Counted from the first letter of the stretch, positions 25,564 to 34,849 are shown. The stretch is DNA of 64,000 nucleotides from Pseudomonas sp. PDM16 (GCF_014851865.1 NZ_JACVAM010000007.1:124001-188000); one strand, 5' to 3'. Program-made: numbers and translations. Notes: generated by a model from the sequence alone, not told the origin.

Positions 25564-26273
25564 ATGCGCATGATCAGCTCGGGCACGGCGCGCTCCTCGA
25601 CGAAGTGCTCCTGCACCAGGCGCTTCACCTCGGCCGCATCGCGTATCCGATACCACTCGCCACTTGGGTAGACGCTCAGGGTTGGCCCCTGGTCGCAGGG
25701 GAACTGGCATTGGGTGCGGGTGATATGCACGCCATCCTCGGTCTCCAAACGGCCGGCCGCCTTCAGCTCCTCGCGCAGCAGCTTCCACAGGGGCAGGGCG
25801 CCGCGGCGGGTGCAGCGTGGGCCGTTGCACAGCAGCACGCGATAGCGGTGCGGTGGGATGCACGACCAGGCGTGAGACTCCGGCAGCTGCGGCACGTCCA
25901 CGCAGCCCAGGTGTTTTTCCGGCTGCTGGAGCAGTGCGGCCAGCGTCGCCACGTCCTCGGCATTGCCCGCGCAGACGAATAGCTGGTCGGCACGCTCGCC
26001 GGCCCGTGCCTGCAACTCGCCGCGCAGCCAGTCCAGCTGCTGGCTGCTGCCCAGCGGGTCGAGATCGACGACTAGTAGGGGCAGCTCTGTGCTGCTCAGG
26101 CATTCGCGTACTCGCGCCCACAGCTCATCGTGGCCAGCATTGGTGTCGAGCAGATCGCCCAGCACGGCGGCGCCGAACTGTTCAGTGAACTGGCGGCGGG
26201 TCAGCTCGGCGAAGCTGCCGTGGCTCAGATCTGGGCCGGCGAACAATACGCGGGCGTAGGTTTCGGTCTTCAT
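25560..26273 (-). CDS. (2Fe-2S) ferredoxin-domain protein next to cobK
   Basis: A 237-residue soluble protein. The C-terminal third looks like a thioredoxin-fold 2Fe-2S ferredoxin, with cysteines in LLCNGPRC and in TQCQFPCDQGPTLSVYPSGEWY. The N-terminal part (FAGPDLSHGSFAELTRRQ) resembles a CbiX-like or CobN-partner region, but I cannot name it. It is the last gene of the minus-strand cobL-cobK unit, nine bases after cobK. It may supply electrons in cobalamin synthesis, although no reaction is proven. Its stop codon comes from a dispersed repeat. Confidence 0.75.
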   Translation of the reverse strand: MKTETYARVLFAGPDLSHGSFAELTRRQFTEQFGAAVLGDLLDTNAGHDELWARVRECLSSTELPLLVVDLDPLGSSQQLDWLRGELQARAGERADQLFVCAGNAEDVATLAALLQQPEKHLGCVDVPQLPESHAWSCIPPHRYRVLLCNGPRCTRRGALPLWKLLREELKAAGRLETEDGVHITRTQCQFPCDQGPTLSVYPSGEWYRIRDAAEVKRLVQEHFVEERAVPELIMRM

Positions 26274-26282
26274 CGGGTGTTC

Positions 26283-27005
26283 TCAAAGCAGCGGCTGCAG
26301 CGCCTGCCACAGGGTTTCGGGATCGGCGAAGGCGTGCTCCACCTCGGGCAGTTGCGGGCGTTGCAGGATCAGCACTGGCAAGCCGCGCTCGCGGGCGACC
26401 TGCAGCTTGGCCTCGGTGGCGTTGCCACCGCTGTTCTTGCTCACCAGCACATCGAAGCCTTCGGCGGCGAACAGCGCGCGTTCATCGTCGAGCGTGAACG
26501 GGCCGCGCGCGGCGATGCAGCGGGCGTGTGGATGCTCGGGTTGGGCATCGAGCAGGCGCAGGGTCCAGTGCTGGTGCGCGGGAATCTCGTCGAGATGCGC
26601 CAGCGGCTCGCGGCCGAGGGTGAGGAAGGGCTTGCGGAAGGGCTCCAGCGCCGAGATCAGCGCGGCCCAGTCGGCCACCTCGCGCCAGTCGTCACCAGGC
26701 TGTGGTTGCCAGCTGGGACGACGCAGCGCCCAGCAGGGCACGCCGGCCAGGCGCGCGGCCACGGCGGCATTGGCGCTGATCTGCGCGGCATAGGGGTGGG
26801 TGACGTCCAGCAACAGATCGAAGCCTTCGGTGCGAATAAACTCGGCCAGGCCCTCGGCACCACCGAAGCCACCGACGCGCACCTGGCAGGTCAGATCGTC
26901 CGGCACCTTGCCCAGACCGGCCAGGCTGTACAGGTGCTCGGAGCCCAGGCGCCGGGCCAGGCGCAGCGCATCGCCGACGCCGCCGAGCAACAGCACGCGG
27001 GTCAC
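26283..27005 (-). CDS. cobK: Precorrin-6A reductase
   Basis: A 240-residue CobK/CbiJ-type reductase that reduces precorrin-6A with NADPH. The N-terminal nucleotide-binding stretch is VLLLGGVGDALRLARRL; further motifs are DVTHPYAAQISANAA and the C-terminal SKNSGGNATEAKL. The start is GTG at 27005, overlapping the cobL stop by four bases (GTGA), which indicates translational coupling. The longer frame upstream is a shadow of cobL. In related pseudomonads a cbiD gene is often found between cobL and cobK; it is absent here. Confidence 0.9.
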   Translation of the reverse strand: MTRVLLLGGVGDALRLARRLGSEHLYSLAGLGKVPDDLTCQVRVGGFGGAEGLAEFIRTEGFDLLLDVTHPYAAQISANAAVAARLAGVPCWALRRPSWQPQPGDDWREVADWAALISALEPFRKPFLTLGREPLAHLDEIPAHQHWTLRLLDAQPEHPHARCIAARGPFTLDDERALFAAEGFDVLVSKNSGGNATEAKLQVARERGLPVLILQRPQLPEVEHAFADPETLWQALQPLL

Positions 27006-28204
27006 GGCTTGTGTACTTGCAGCAGGGTGATGGGCAGGGCGCTGCGCCAGGTGTCGAAGTCGCCCAGTGGCTGGGCCTGGGCCACGGCGATGCGGGTCAG
27101 CTCGCCGCCATGCTGTTCGCGGAAGGCCACCAGCATCGCCTCGCTTTGCAGGGTCACGGCATTGGCAATCAGCCGGCCGCCAGGCTTCAGCGCCTGCCAG
27201 CACAGCTCCAGCACGCCGGGCACGGTGACGCCGCCGCCGATAAAGATGGCGTCGGGGAAGTCGAGGCCGGCCAGTGCCTCCGGCGCCTCGCCGGCCACCA
27301 GCTGCAGCTGCGGTACGCCGAGGGCGTCGCGGTTATGCGCGATCAGTTGCTGGCGACCTTCGTTGGCCTCGATGGCGATGGCCCGGCAGCTCGGATGGCT
27401 GCGCAGCCACTCAATGCCGATCGAACCGCAACCGGCGCCGACATCCCACAGCAATTCACCGGGCCGTGGCGCCAGGCGGGCCAGAGTGATGGCGCGCACG
27501 TCGCGCTTGGTCAGCTGGCCGTCGTGGCGGTAGGCGTCGTCGGGCAGGCCGATGGTCAGTGGCAGCGGTTGCACGCCGGCATCGGTGCGGCATTCGACAG
27601 CTAGCAGATTGAGCGCGGCGACCTGGTCGATATTCCAGTCGGCGGCCAGGCCATCGATGCGTCGCTCCAGCGGGCCGCCCAGATGCTCCAGCGCGCTCAG
27701 GCGGCTGGCGCCGAAGCCGCGCTCGCGCAGCAGAGCGGCAATGGCACTCGGGCTGTTGCCATCGTTGCACAGAATCAGCAGGCGCTGGCCGTCATGTAAA
27801 TGGCGAGCGACGGCGGTCAGCGGGCGCGCCACTACCGACAGCAGGGTTACGTCCTGCAGTGGCCAGCCCAGGCGCGCGGCGGCCAGGGAATAGGAGGAGG
27901 GCGCCGGCAGCACCAGCATCTCGCCCTGATCCAGCTGGCGCGCCAGGCTGGCGCCGACGCCGTAGAGCATGGGGTCGCCGCTGGCCAGCACGCAGGTCGG
28001 CGTACCGCGTCGTTGCAGCACCGGCTCCAGGCTGAAGGGGCTTGGCCAGCTCTGTCGCGGGGCGCGGATGCATGGCGGCAGCAGGTCGAGCTGGCGCGGC
28101 GCACCGACGATGCACTCGGCCGCCAGCAGCGCGCGGCGCGCCGCCTTGCCCAGGCCGGCATAGCCGTCTTCGCCGATGCCCACTACCGTCAGCCAGGCCG
28201 TCAT
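27002..28204 (-). CDS. cobL: Precorrin-6Y C5,15-methyltransferase (decarboxylating)
   Basis: A 400-residue fusion of two methyltransferase domains (CbiE and CbiT). The N-terminal half has WLTVVGIGEDGYAGL and ASGDPMLYGVGASL, the tetrapyrrole-methylase motifs. The C-terminal half has LLWDVGAGCGSIGIEWLR, a class I SAM site. The enzyme methylates C5 and C15 of precorrin-6Y and removes a carboxyl group. ATG at 28204 follows a normal CobL start; the longer frame upstream runs through the riboswitch region. It heads the minus-strand operon, divergent from cobG. Confidence 0.92.
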   Translation of the reverse strand: MTAWLTVVGIGEDGYAGLGKAARRALLAAECIVGAPRQLDLLPPCIRAPRQSWPSPFSLEPVLQRRGTPTCVLASGDPMLYGVGASLARQLDQGEMLVLPAPSSYSLAAARLGWPLQDVTLLSVVARPLTAVARHLHDGQRLLILCNDGNSPSAIAALLRERGFGASRLSALEHLGGPLERRIDGLAADWNIDQVAALNLLAVECRTDAGVQPLPLTIGLPDDAYRHDGQLTKRDVRAITLARLAPRPGELLWDVGAGCGSIGIEWLRSHPSCRAIAIEANEGRQQLIAHNRDALGVPQLQLVAGEAPEALAGLDFPDAIFIGGGVTVPGVLELCWQALKPGGRLIANAVTLQSEAMLVAFREQHGGELTRIAVAQAQPLGDFDTWRSALPITLLQVHKP

Positions 28205-28282
28205 CTGTGTCTCCTCGATGTCTTGCGGAACGACGCGCGGGTTTGGCCCGGTGCCGCTAAAAGCGGGCATAATAGCGCCTTC

Positions 28283-28453
28283 GTCGGTGCCCGGTTCTTT
28301 CAGAGGAACCAGCGGGCCTAAGAGGGAACACGGTACAAGCCGTGGCTGCCCCCGCAACTGTAAGCAGCGAGTCGCTCCACACACACATGCCACTGAGCAA
28401 TCGGGAAGGCCGTGCAGCGATGACGACCTGTCAGCCAGGAGACCTGCCGACGA
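28283..28453 (+). promoter_or_regulatory. Cobalamin (B12) riboswitch
   Basis: The plus strand carries the conserved B12 elements in order: AAGAGGGAACACGG, CCCGCAACTG, GCCACTG, CGGGAAGGC and GCCAGGAGACCTGCC. It ends about 38 bases before the cobG start at 28491. It should repress cobGHIJ when adenosylcobalamin is abundant, probably by covering the ribosome-binding site GGGCGGGG. The stretch 28205-28282 probably holds the divergent promoters. Confidence 0.92.
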
Positions 28454-28490
28454 CGCAGTCGCGAGTGCCAACATCGGGCGGGGTGTACCG

Positions 28491-29858
28491 ATGCCAAGGA
28501 ATCCCTCCGTGGGTTCCGCTGGTTCGGTCGCCGCGTCGTTCGTTGCCGGTGGCCGCTTGAAATCCGACTCTCTCTCTGCCGTTTTCACACCGAGGCCCTC
28601 ACCTTGCCCGGGGCTGTGGCGCGTCGTGCCGGCGAAAGATGGCGGCATCTGCCGGGTCAAGCTGCCCGGCGGCCTGCTCACCAGTACCCAGGCCCGAGCC
28701 GTGGTTGAGGTCGCCCGCACCCATGCCAGCGGCGTGCTGGAGCTGACCAATCGCAGCAATCTGCAGATTCGCGGCGTACGCGAGGCATGCCAAGGCGCGC
28801 TGGTGCAGCAACTGCTCGACGCCGGCCTCGGCCCGCGTCACGCGGATGCCGACGATGTGCGCAATGTGCTGATCAGCCCCGCCGCCGGTCGCGATCCGGC
28901 CGCCCATCTCGATACCCGCCCGCTGGCCGAACAACTGCTGGCGCTGCTGCAGGACGTGCCCGCGTTTCGCGAGCTGTCGCCCAAGTTCGCCGTGCAGCTG
29001 GATGGCGGCGAGGCTCTGGCCATGCTCGACCACCCGCACGATATCTGGCTCAGAGCCTTGCCCGGCGGCACGCAACTGGCCTTCGGCCTGGCCGGCTGCC
29101 CGCGCGGTGATGTGCTGGGGGTGGTCGCGGTGGATCAGGCGGTGCAGTTGGTAGAAGCTCTATTGCACCTGTTCCTCCAGCTGGCTGGCGAACACACGCG
29201 CCTGCGTCAGCTGTTGGCCGAGCTGCCGGCGCAGGCATTTCTCTCTCGTCTGCCATCCGTCTTCCAGCGCGCGACGCCGGGCTTCACCAGCCCAGCGACG
29301 GAGGGCGTGCCACTGGGTGTGCATGCCCAGGCCCAGCCAGGGCGGGTGATGCTGCTGGCCGGCGCGCCGCTTGGCCGGTTGCAGGCCGAGCAGTTGCAGG
29401 CCCTGGCCGATCTGGCGGAAACAGAGGGCAGCGGCGAGCTGCGTCTCACGCCCTGGCAAGGCGTGCTGCTGCCGGATGTGCCCGCCGAGCGCCAGGCCGC
29501 CGTGACCCAGGCCATGAGCGATCTCGGCCTACTACTGGATACCCGCGCGCCACTGGCGCGCCTGCTCGCCTGCAGCGGCAGCGCCGGCTGCGCCAAGGCA
29601 GCGGCGGACACCAAGGCCGATGCCCTGCGTCTGGCCAAGCGCCTTGGCCCAAATGGGCCGACCCAGGTGCATCTGAGCGGCTGTCCGCGCAGCTGCGCCG
29701 CCGCCCATGTTGCGCCCTACACGCTGCTGGCCCAGCCCGGCGGCCGTTATGACCTCTATCGCCGCGAGCAGGGCCAGGCCGGGTTCGGCCGCCTGCTGGC
29801 GACGTCCCTCGATATCGACCAAGCCGGCGAGTACCTCGCCGCAGGAAACTCCGAATGA
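28491..29858 (+). CDS. cobG: Precorrin-3B synthase
   Basis: A 455-residue iron-sulfur enzyme of the aerobic B12 pathway. Like nitrite/sulfite reductases it has two half-repeats, with the siroheme/4Fe-4S-type cysteines in ACSGSAGCAK and SGCPRSC near the C terminus. CobG uses molecular oxygen to hydroxylate precorrin-3A at C20. ATG at 28491 follows the riboswitch and a GGGCGGGG site; the upstream frame crosses the riboswitch and is not used. Its last four bases overlap the start of cobH (ATGA). Confidence 0.85.
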   Translation: MPRNPSVGSAGSVAASFVAGGRLKSDSLSAVFTPRPSPCPGLWRVVPAKDGGICRVKLPGGLLTSTQARAVVEVARTHASGVLELTNRSNLQIRGVREACQGALVQQLLDAGLGPRHADADDVRNVLISPAAGRDPAAHLDTRPLAEQLLALLQDVPAFRELSPKFAVQLDGGEALAMLDHPHDIWLRALPGGTQLAFGLAGCPRGDVLGVVAVDQAVQLVEALLHLFLQLAGEHTRLRQLLAELPAQAFLSRLPSVFQRATPGFTSPATEGVPLGVHAQAQPGRVMLLAGAPLGRLQAEQLQALADLAETEGSGELRLTPWQGVLLPDVPAERQAAVTQAMSDLGLLLDTRAPLARLLACSGSAGCAKAAADTKADALRLAKRLGPNGPTQVHLSGCPRSCAAAHVAPYTLLAQPGGRYDLYRREQGQAGFGRLLATSLDIDQAGEYLAAGNSE

Positions 29859-30481
29859 TCGATTACATCCGCGATGGTCAGGAGATCTATCGCCAGTCCT
29901 TCGCCACCATCCGCGCCGAGGCTGATTTGAGTGCCATCCCGGCTGACCTGGAAAAGCTCGCCGTACGCCTGATCCACGCTTGCGGCATGGTCGACGTGGT
30001 GCAGGACCTGCGCTTCTCGCCCGGTGCCGGCGTTGCCGGCCGCGCGGCCTTGGCCAAGGGTGCGCCGATCCTCTGCGATGCGCGCATGGTCGCCGAGGGC
30101 ATTACCCGCGCGCGCCTGCCGGCCAACAACCCGGTGATCTGCACCCTCAACGAAGCGGACGTGCCGCAGCTGGCCCGTGATCTCGGCAACACCCGCTCGG
30201 CGGCTGCCCTGGAACACTGGCGCGAGCACCTGGAAGGCAGCGTGGTTGTGATCGGCAACGCGCCCACCGCGCTGTTCTACCTGCTGGAAATGCTCGACGC
30301 CGGCGCACCCAAACCGGCGCTGATCCTCGGCATGCCGGTGGGCTTTATCGGCGCCGCCGAATCCAAGGACATGCTCGCTGCCGACAGCCGCGGCGTGCCC
30401 TACGTGATAGTGCGCGGCCGTCGTGGCGGTAGCGCCATGGCCGCCGCCGCGGTCAACGCCCTGGCCACGGAGGTGGAGTGA
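29855..30481 (+). CDS. cobH: Precorrin-8X methylmutase
   Basis: A 208-residue CobH. The sequence has MVDVVQDLRFSPGA near residues 45-58 and VVVIGNAPTALFYLLEML further on, both characteristic of the family. It moves a methyl group from C11 to C12 to form hydrogenobyrinate. It overlaps cobG by four bases and its stop overlaps the cobI start (TGATG), so the operon is tightly coupled and riboswitch controlled. Confidence 0.94.
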   Translation: MIDYIRDGQEIYRQSFATIRAEADLSAIPADLEKLAVRLIHACGMVDVVQDLRFSPGAGVAGRAALAKGAPILCDARMVAEGITRARLPANNPVICTLNEADVPQLARDLGNTRSAAALEHWREHLEGSVVVIGNAPTALFYLLEMLDAGAPKPALILGMPVGFIGAAESKDMLAADSRGVPYVIVRGRRGGSAMAAAAVNALATEVE

Positions 30482-31224
30482 TGCGCAAGGGACGTTTGCT
30501 CGGCCTCGGCGTCGGCCCCGGTGATCCGGAGCTGATCACTCTCAAGGCCCTGCGCCTGCTGCAGTCCGCGCCGGTGGTGGGCTACTTCGTGGCCAGGGCC
30601 AAGGCCAGCAAGGGCCAGGGCGGCAACGCCTTCGGCATCATCGAGCAGCACCTGACCGATGAGCAGCGCCGCCTACCGCTGGTCTACCCGGTGACCACCG
30701 AGAAACTGGAGCCACCGCTGACCTATGAGGATGTGATCGCCGACTTCTACGACACCTGCGCCGTGCAGATCGCCGCCGAGCTGGACGCTGGCCGCGACGT
30801 GGCGGTGATCTGCGAGGGCGACCCGTTCTTCTACGGCTCCTACATGTACCTGCACGACCGCCTCGCCGAGCGCTATGAGGCCGAGGTAGTACCCGGCGTC
30901 TGCTCCATGCTCGGCTGCGCCTCGGTGCTGGGCACGCCATTGGTCTATCGCAACCAATCCTTGAGCGTGCTCTCCGGCGTGCTGCCGGAAGAGGAACTGG
31001 AGCAGCGCCTGCGCACTGCCGAGGCCGCCGTGGTGATGAAGCTCGGCCGCAACTTCGACAAGGTGCGTCGTGTGCTGCAACGCCTCGGCCTGGCCGAGCG
31101 TGCCCACTATGTGGAGCGCGCCACCATGGACAACCAGCACATAGTGCCGCTGGACGAGGTGGACCCGCTGGCCTCGCCGTACTTCTCGATGATCCTGGTG
31201 CCGGGGGAGAAGTGGCGTGGCTGA
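30481..31224 (+). CDS. cobI: Precorrin-2 C20-methyltransferase
   Basis: A 247-residue tetrapyrrole methylase. The motifs are GRLLGLGVGPGDPELIT at the N terminus, CEGDPFFYGSYMYLHDRL, and VVPGVCSMLGCAS. It transfers a methyl group from SAM to C20 of precorrin-2. ATG at 30481 is preferred to the GTG immediately before it. It overlaps cobH by one base and cobJ by eight. Confidence 0.93.
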   Translation: MRKGRLLGLGVGPGDPELITLKALRLLQSAPVVGYFVARAKASKGQGGNAFGIIEQHLTDEQRRLPLVYPVTTEKLEPPLTYEDVIADFYDTCAVQIAAELDAGRDVAVICEGDPFFYGSYMYLHDRLAERYEAEVVPGVCSMLGCASVLGTPLVYRNQSLSVLSGVLPEEELEQRLRTAEAAVVMKLGRNFDKVRRVLQRLGLAERAHYVERATMDNQHIVPLDEVDPLASPYFSMILVPGEKWRG

Positions 31225-32884
31225 GTCCATGAATCCCGCCGCCATCGTCATCCTCGGCGCCTCGGCGCTGGCCACCGCACGCCGCGTGCAGCAGCGCTAT
31301 CCGCAGGCGCGCATCCACGGCCTGGCCGGGCGGGTGGACGAGGTCGACGAGAGCTACCGCGAATTCGCCGAACACCTGCGCGGCCTGTATCGCGTAGGCA
31401 CGCCGATCATCGCCTTGTGCGCCGCCGGCATCGTCATTCGTAGCCTGGCTTCGGCCCTGGTGGAGAAGGGCATGGAGCCGCCGGTGCTGGCCCTGGCCGA
31501 AGACGGCAGCGCCGTGGTGCCGCTGCTCGGCGGCCTGGCCGGAGTCAACCGTCTGGCCCGCGAGCTGGGCGAGTGGCTGGCGGTGGCGCCGGCCATCACT
31601 ACCAGCGGCGAGCTGCGTTTCGGCACCTGCCTGCTCGACCCGCCAGAGGGCTACGCCCTGGCCGATCTGGAGCAGGGCAAGCGCCTGGTCAGCGATCTGC
31701 TCGGCGGCGCGCGTCTGCGCGTCGAGGGTGAGGCGCCCTGGCTGCAGCAGGCCAATCTGCCGCTGGATGCCGAGGGTGAGCGCTGCCTGCGTATCGATGT
31801 GGCTGCGGCCAGCGGTGACGATGTGTTGCTGATCCATCCGCGCCGGCTGCTGGCGCGTTGCGCCGAGCCTTCTGTCGAGCTGGTAGCTCATCTGCGCGCC
31901 GCGCTAGCCGAGGCTGGTCTGGCCGAGGTGGCCCTGGCTGCGTTGCTGGTCGAGGGCGAAGGACGTTCGCTGCCGTTCGCCGAGCGGGCCGTTGCCGAGC
32001 TGAAGGTGCCGCTGCGTTTTATCGAGCCGAACACGACGCTGCCGCCGGCCTGCTACGAGGTGCCGGGCCTGAGCCTGCATCTGGCCGAGAGCCCGCAAAC
32101 CGCTGCCGCCATTGGCCGTCCGCGTGGTCGCCTTGGCGTGGTCGGCATCGGTCCTGGCTGCGCCGAGTTGCTGGCCCCGGCCGTGCGCCGCGCGCTGGAT
32201 GAGGCCGAGGACGTGCTCGGCTACGAGACCTACGTGACCATGGCCGGCCCCTATCGCACCGACCAATGCCTGCACGCCAGCGACAACCGCGAGGAGTTGC
32301 AGCGCGCTGCCCACGCCTTCGAGCTGGCCGCGCAGGGCCGCCGCGTGGTGATGGTGTCCTCCGGCGACCCAGGCGTGTTCGCCATGGCCGCGGCGGTGAT
32401 GGAGGCGCTGGAGGGTTCCAGCGATGCAGGTTGGCAGGGCGTCGAGCTGGAAGTGCTGCCCGGCATCTCCGCAGCGCTGGCCACCGCCGCCCGCGCCGGC
32501 GCGCCGCTGGGCCACGACTTCTGCCTGATCTCTCTATCCGACAACCTCAAGCCCTGGACGGTGATCGAGAAGCGCCTGCAGCATGCGGCCGCTGCGGATC
32601 TAGCCATGGCCTTCTACAACCCGATCTCCAAGGCGCGGCCCTGGCAGCTAGGCCGTGCCCTCGACCTGCTGCGCCAGCACCGAGAACCGCAGACCCTGGT
32701 GGTGCTCGGCCGCGACATCGGCCGCCCGGCCGAGGCCCTGTGTGTGCTCACCCTCGGCGAGCTGACCCCGGAACTGGTAGATATGCGCACCCTGGTGATC
32801 ATCGGCTCCAGCCAGACCCGGCGCTTCCCGCGCCAGGGTGGCGGGGAGTGGGTGTATACGCCGAGGTGGTATCCGCAGGACTGA
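31217..32884 (+). CDS. cobJ: CbiG-like/CobJ fusion, precorrin-3B C17-methyltransferase
   Basis: A 555-residue fusion. Residues 1-300 resemble CbiG (AAIVILGASALATARRV, GTPIIALCAAGIVIRSLA, and the C-terminal CobE/CbiG-C motif SLHLAESPQTAAA). Residues 305-555 are the CobJ methylase: LGVVGIGPGC, SSGDPGVFAMAAAVM and MAFYNPISKARPWQL. It methylates C17 during ring contraction. GTG at 31217 was chosen because GGGGGAGAAG lies at a good distance; ATG at 31229 is an alternative. It closes the operon. Confidence 0.9.
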   Translation: MAESMNPAAIVILGASALATARRVQQRYPQARIHGLAGRVDEVDESYREFAEHLRGLYRVGTPIIALCAAGIVIRSLASALVEKGMEPPVLALAEDGSAVVPLLGGLAGVNRLARELGEWLAVAPAITTSGELRFGTCLLDPPEGYALADLEQGKRLVSDLLGGARLRVEGEAPWLQQANLPLDAEGERCLRIDVAAASGDDVLLIHPRRLLARCAEPSVELVAHLRAALAEAGLAEVALAALLVEGEGRSLPFAERAVAELKVPLRFIEPNTTLPPACYEVPGLSLHLAESPQTAAAIGRPRGRLGVVGIGPGCAELLAPAVRRALDEAEDVLGYETYVTMAGPYRTDQCLHASDNREELQRAAHAFELAAQGRRVVMVSSGDPGVFAMAAAVMEALEGSSDAGWQGVELEVLPGISAALATAARAGAPLGHDFCLISLSDNLKPWTVIEKRLQHAAAADLAMAFYNPISKARPWQLGRALDLLRQHREPQTLVVLGRDIGRPAEALCVLTLGELTPELVDMRTLVIIGSSQTRRFPRQGGGEWVYTPRWYPQD

Positions 32885-32891
32885 TCGGACC

Positions 32892-33386
32892 TCAGTTACG
32901 GAATTCGATCTGTAGCTCGGCCCCCTCCACGGAGTCCCAGTAGTCGTCGCCTCGATCATTGGTGATCAGCCGACCATTCAACTGATAGGGGCCTGGCTGG
33001 GTCGGTTTTTCGATGAACATTGGCGGCAACAGGGGCTTCGGTGGGTCGATGGGTTCGCCGGGCTCCAGTGTCTCCACCAGTTCGTCAGGCAAATACAGAT
33101 CGAGCTTCAGAGGTGGCAGTGGCTCTTTTACCGAGGGTGCTACAGCCGAGCTGGCGCTGGGCTTGGAGGCTGGCTTGCTGGTCTTGGGCGGAGTGGCGAC
33201 CTGTTTGGGCTTGGGTTTCTCTGCTTTCTCTGGCGCAGGGCGTGCCGGAGGAGTTGGAGTCACAACAGCTTTTTCAGGCTCGGCTGCAGGTGGCTGCGGA
33301 GGCGGGGGCACTGGCTTGGGTGGCTCGTCACAGGCCATCAGCAGGCCAAAGGCCAGGAACAGGGGAAGTATCTGGAAAACTTTCAT
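32892..33386 (-). CDS. Proline-rich lipoprotein
   Basis: A 164-residue lipoprotein with a signal peptide and lipobox LLMAC at about residues 15-19. After the Cys comes a disordered Pro/Lys/Ala-rich stretch (PPKPVPPPPQPPAAEP and KPKPKQ) of about 70 residues, then a compact acidic C-terminal region. Such linkers let lipoproteins span the periplasm. Function is unknown. It is convergent with cobJ, which ends eight bases away. Confidence 0.75.
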   Translation of the reverse strand: MKVFQILPLFLAFGLLMACDEPPKPVPPPPQPPAAEPEKAVVTPTPPARPAPEKAEKPKPKQVATPPKTSKPASKPSASSAVAPSVKEPLPPLKLDLYLPDELVETLEPGEPIDPPKPLLPPMFIEKPTQPGPYQLNGRLITNDRGDDYWDSVEGAELQIEFRN

Positions 33387-33509
33387 GGCGGACAGGTTTT
33401 CATGTCGATATCCCATGCTCGCGCTTGAAGTGCTTCCTGGCAAGGCTACGGGGTTACGCCATATTGCACCGAACCGCTCATTCCAGGGCATGGACGGTTC
33501 GGGCTGAGG

Positions 33510-34268
33510 TCAGTTTCGCTTCAGACGTGCCAGCTCTGCATCCAGATCGCGATCTGGATGCTGCTTGCGAATCTCGACAAGCAGCCGATCGGCCTGTTCG
33601 CGTTGCCCTTCCGCACGCAGGCGCAGCACGTGGCGCAGACGTTCCTCCAGGGGCGTAGCTTCTTCGGCCAATACCATCTGCCCATCGACGGATTCGGCAG
33701 CGGCTTGTGCCTGTTGCCGAGTCGCCTTGGCCTTTGCTTCGAGCGGGGTATCGTCAGCAGCCATCCCCGGCTCGTCTTGGCGCACTGCATCGGTCACGAT
33801 GCCGGCGGGCGACGCAGCTTGCGGTTTGGCAGGAGCCATCTGTCGCGGGGCAGCCGCTGCCGGTGGAGAGACGGCGAACGCGGTATTCGATTCCTGATGC
33901 TGTTCGGCCTTCTTCCTCTCGACGCCTTGAGGCTCCATTGCCTGTGCTGCTGGCGCCGGTGCACTGGCCAGTGCCGGCGGCGCATCGTAGGACTGCGGTA
34001 GCTGCTCGCGATTCTGCAGGGCCAGGTTGAGACCGATGCCGAACACTGCCAGGCCGGCCACGGCCATGGACCAGCGGGTGCGGCTGCCTGCGCCGAACAG
34101 CCAGGCATGCAGGCGCTGCGACCAGCTCGGTCGCGGTTGCGCCAGTGCCTCACGGGCGGCGGCGAGGATCATCGCGTCCAGCGCGGCAGACGGTTCGCCC
34201 TGGCTGTGCTTGCGGAAGTGCTCCAGCAGCTGTTGTTCCTGCGGCAGATCTTGGTCGTGTTGGCTCAT
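33510..34268 (-). CDS. Membrane anti-sigma factor, SbrR-like
   Basis: A 252-residue protein with one transmembrane helix (WSMAVAGLAVFGIGLNLAL, about residues 65-85). The N-terminal cytoplasmic region (EQQLLEHFRKHSQGEPS) fits a sigma-binding domain. The periplasmic part is Ala/Pro/Gln-rich, with a charged helical C terminus. It starts four bases before the stop of the ECF sigma gene (ATGA overlap). In Pseudomonas aeruginosa a sigma/anti-sigma pair called SbrI/SbrR lies near the atu genes; position and plan suggest this is its equivalent, but that is inference. Confidence 0.8.
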   Translation of the reverse strand: MSQHDQDLPQEQQLLEHFRKHSQGEPSAALDAMILAAAREALAQPRPSWSQRLHAWLFGAGSRTRWSMAVAGLAVFGIGLNLALQNREQLPQSYDAPPALASAPAPAAQAMEPQGVERKKAEQHQESNTAFAVSPPAAAAPRQMAPAKPQAASPAGIVTDAVRQDEPGMAADDTPLEAKAKATRQQAQAAAESVDGQMVLAEEATPLEERLRHVLRLRAEGQREQADRLLVEIRKQHPDRDLDAELARLKRN

Positions 34269-34849
34269 GCGGATACCTCCTCGGCCGAAGCCGGATCGGC
34301 CAGCAGCCGACGTAACTTGTTCAGCGCATAACGCAGGCGGCTCTTCACGGTTTCCGCCGGAGTACGGGTGAGTTCGGCGATCTGGTGAAGTTCAAGGTCG
34401 CCGTGGGCGCGCAGCAGGAACACTTCGCGCTGCTCCTCCGGCAGGTCGGCCAGTGCCGCCTGCAGGCGTTCCTGGTCGCGACTGAGCAGCAGCTGCTGCT
34501 CGGGGCCGGGGCCAGGGTCGGCGCTGGCGTGCTGCGCCTCGTCGTACTCATCGAGCTTTCCCTGGTGGCGCCCGCTCTTGCGCCAATGGTCGATCAGGCG
34601 ATTACGCGCGATCTGGTACAGCCAGGTCTTGAACAGCACCGCCTCGCGTTGCTCGCTGGCGCTGCGGATCAGGCTCATCCAGGTGTCCTGGAACACCTCT
34701 TCGGCCAGTGCGTGGTCACCGCACAGGCCGAGGAGGAAGCGGAACAGGCCTAGGCGATGGCGCTCGTAGAGCTGGGCGAACGCCGCCGCCTCGCCATTGC
34801 GATAACGCCGCAACAGCGCGGCGTCATCGTCCTTCAGTGGTTGGTTCAA
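34265..34849 (-). CDS. ECF-type RNA polymerase sigma factor, SbrI-like
   Basis: A 194-residue sigma-70 family protein with only regions 2 and 4. Region 2 contains YERHRLGLFRFLLGL and VFQDTWMSLI; region 4 contains LPEEQREVFLLRAHGDLELHQIAEL. The start is TTG at 34849, immediately after the TAA of the VWA gene, with AGGG as a ribosome-binding site; no better start is visible. Co-transcription with the VWA lipoprotein and the anti-sigma factor suggests an envelope signal. Target promoters are not known. Confidence 0.88.
   Translation of the reverse strand: MNQPLKDDDAALLRRYRNGEAAAFAQLYERHRLGLFRFLLGLCGDHALAEEVFQDTWMSLIRSASEQREAVLFKTWLYQIARNRLIDHWRKSGRHQGKLDEYDEAQHASADPGPGPEQQLLLSRDQERLQAALADLPEEQREVFLLRAHGDLELHQIAELTRTPAETVKSRLRYALNKLRRLLADPASAEEVSA

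Noticed and set aside
28205..28759. Upstream extension of the cobL frame through the riboswitch and the start of cobG
   Set aside because: The riboswitch and cobG explain this stretch; ATG at 28204 gives the normal CobL start.
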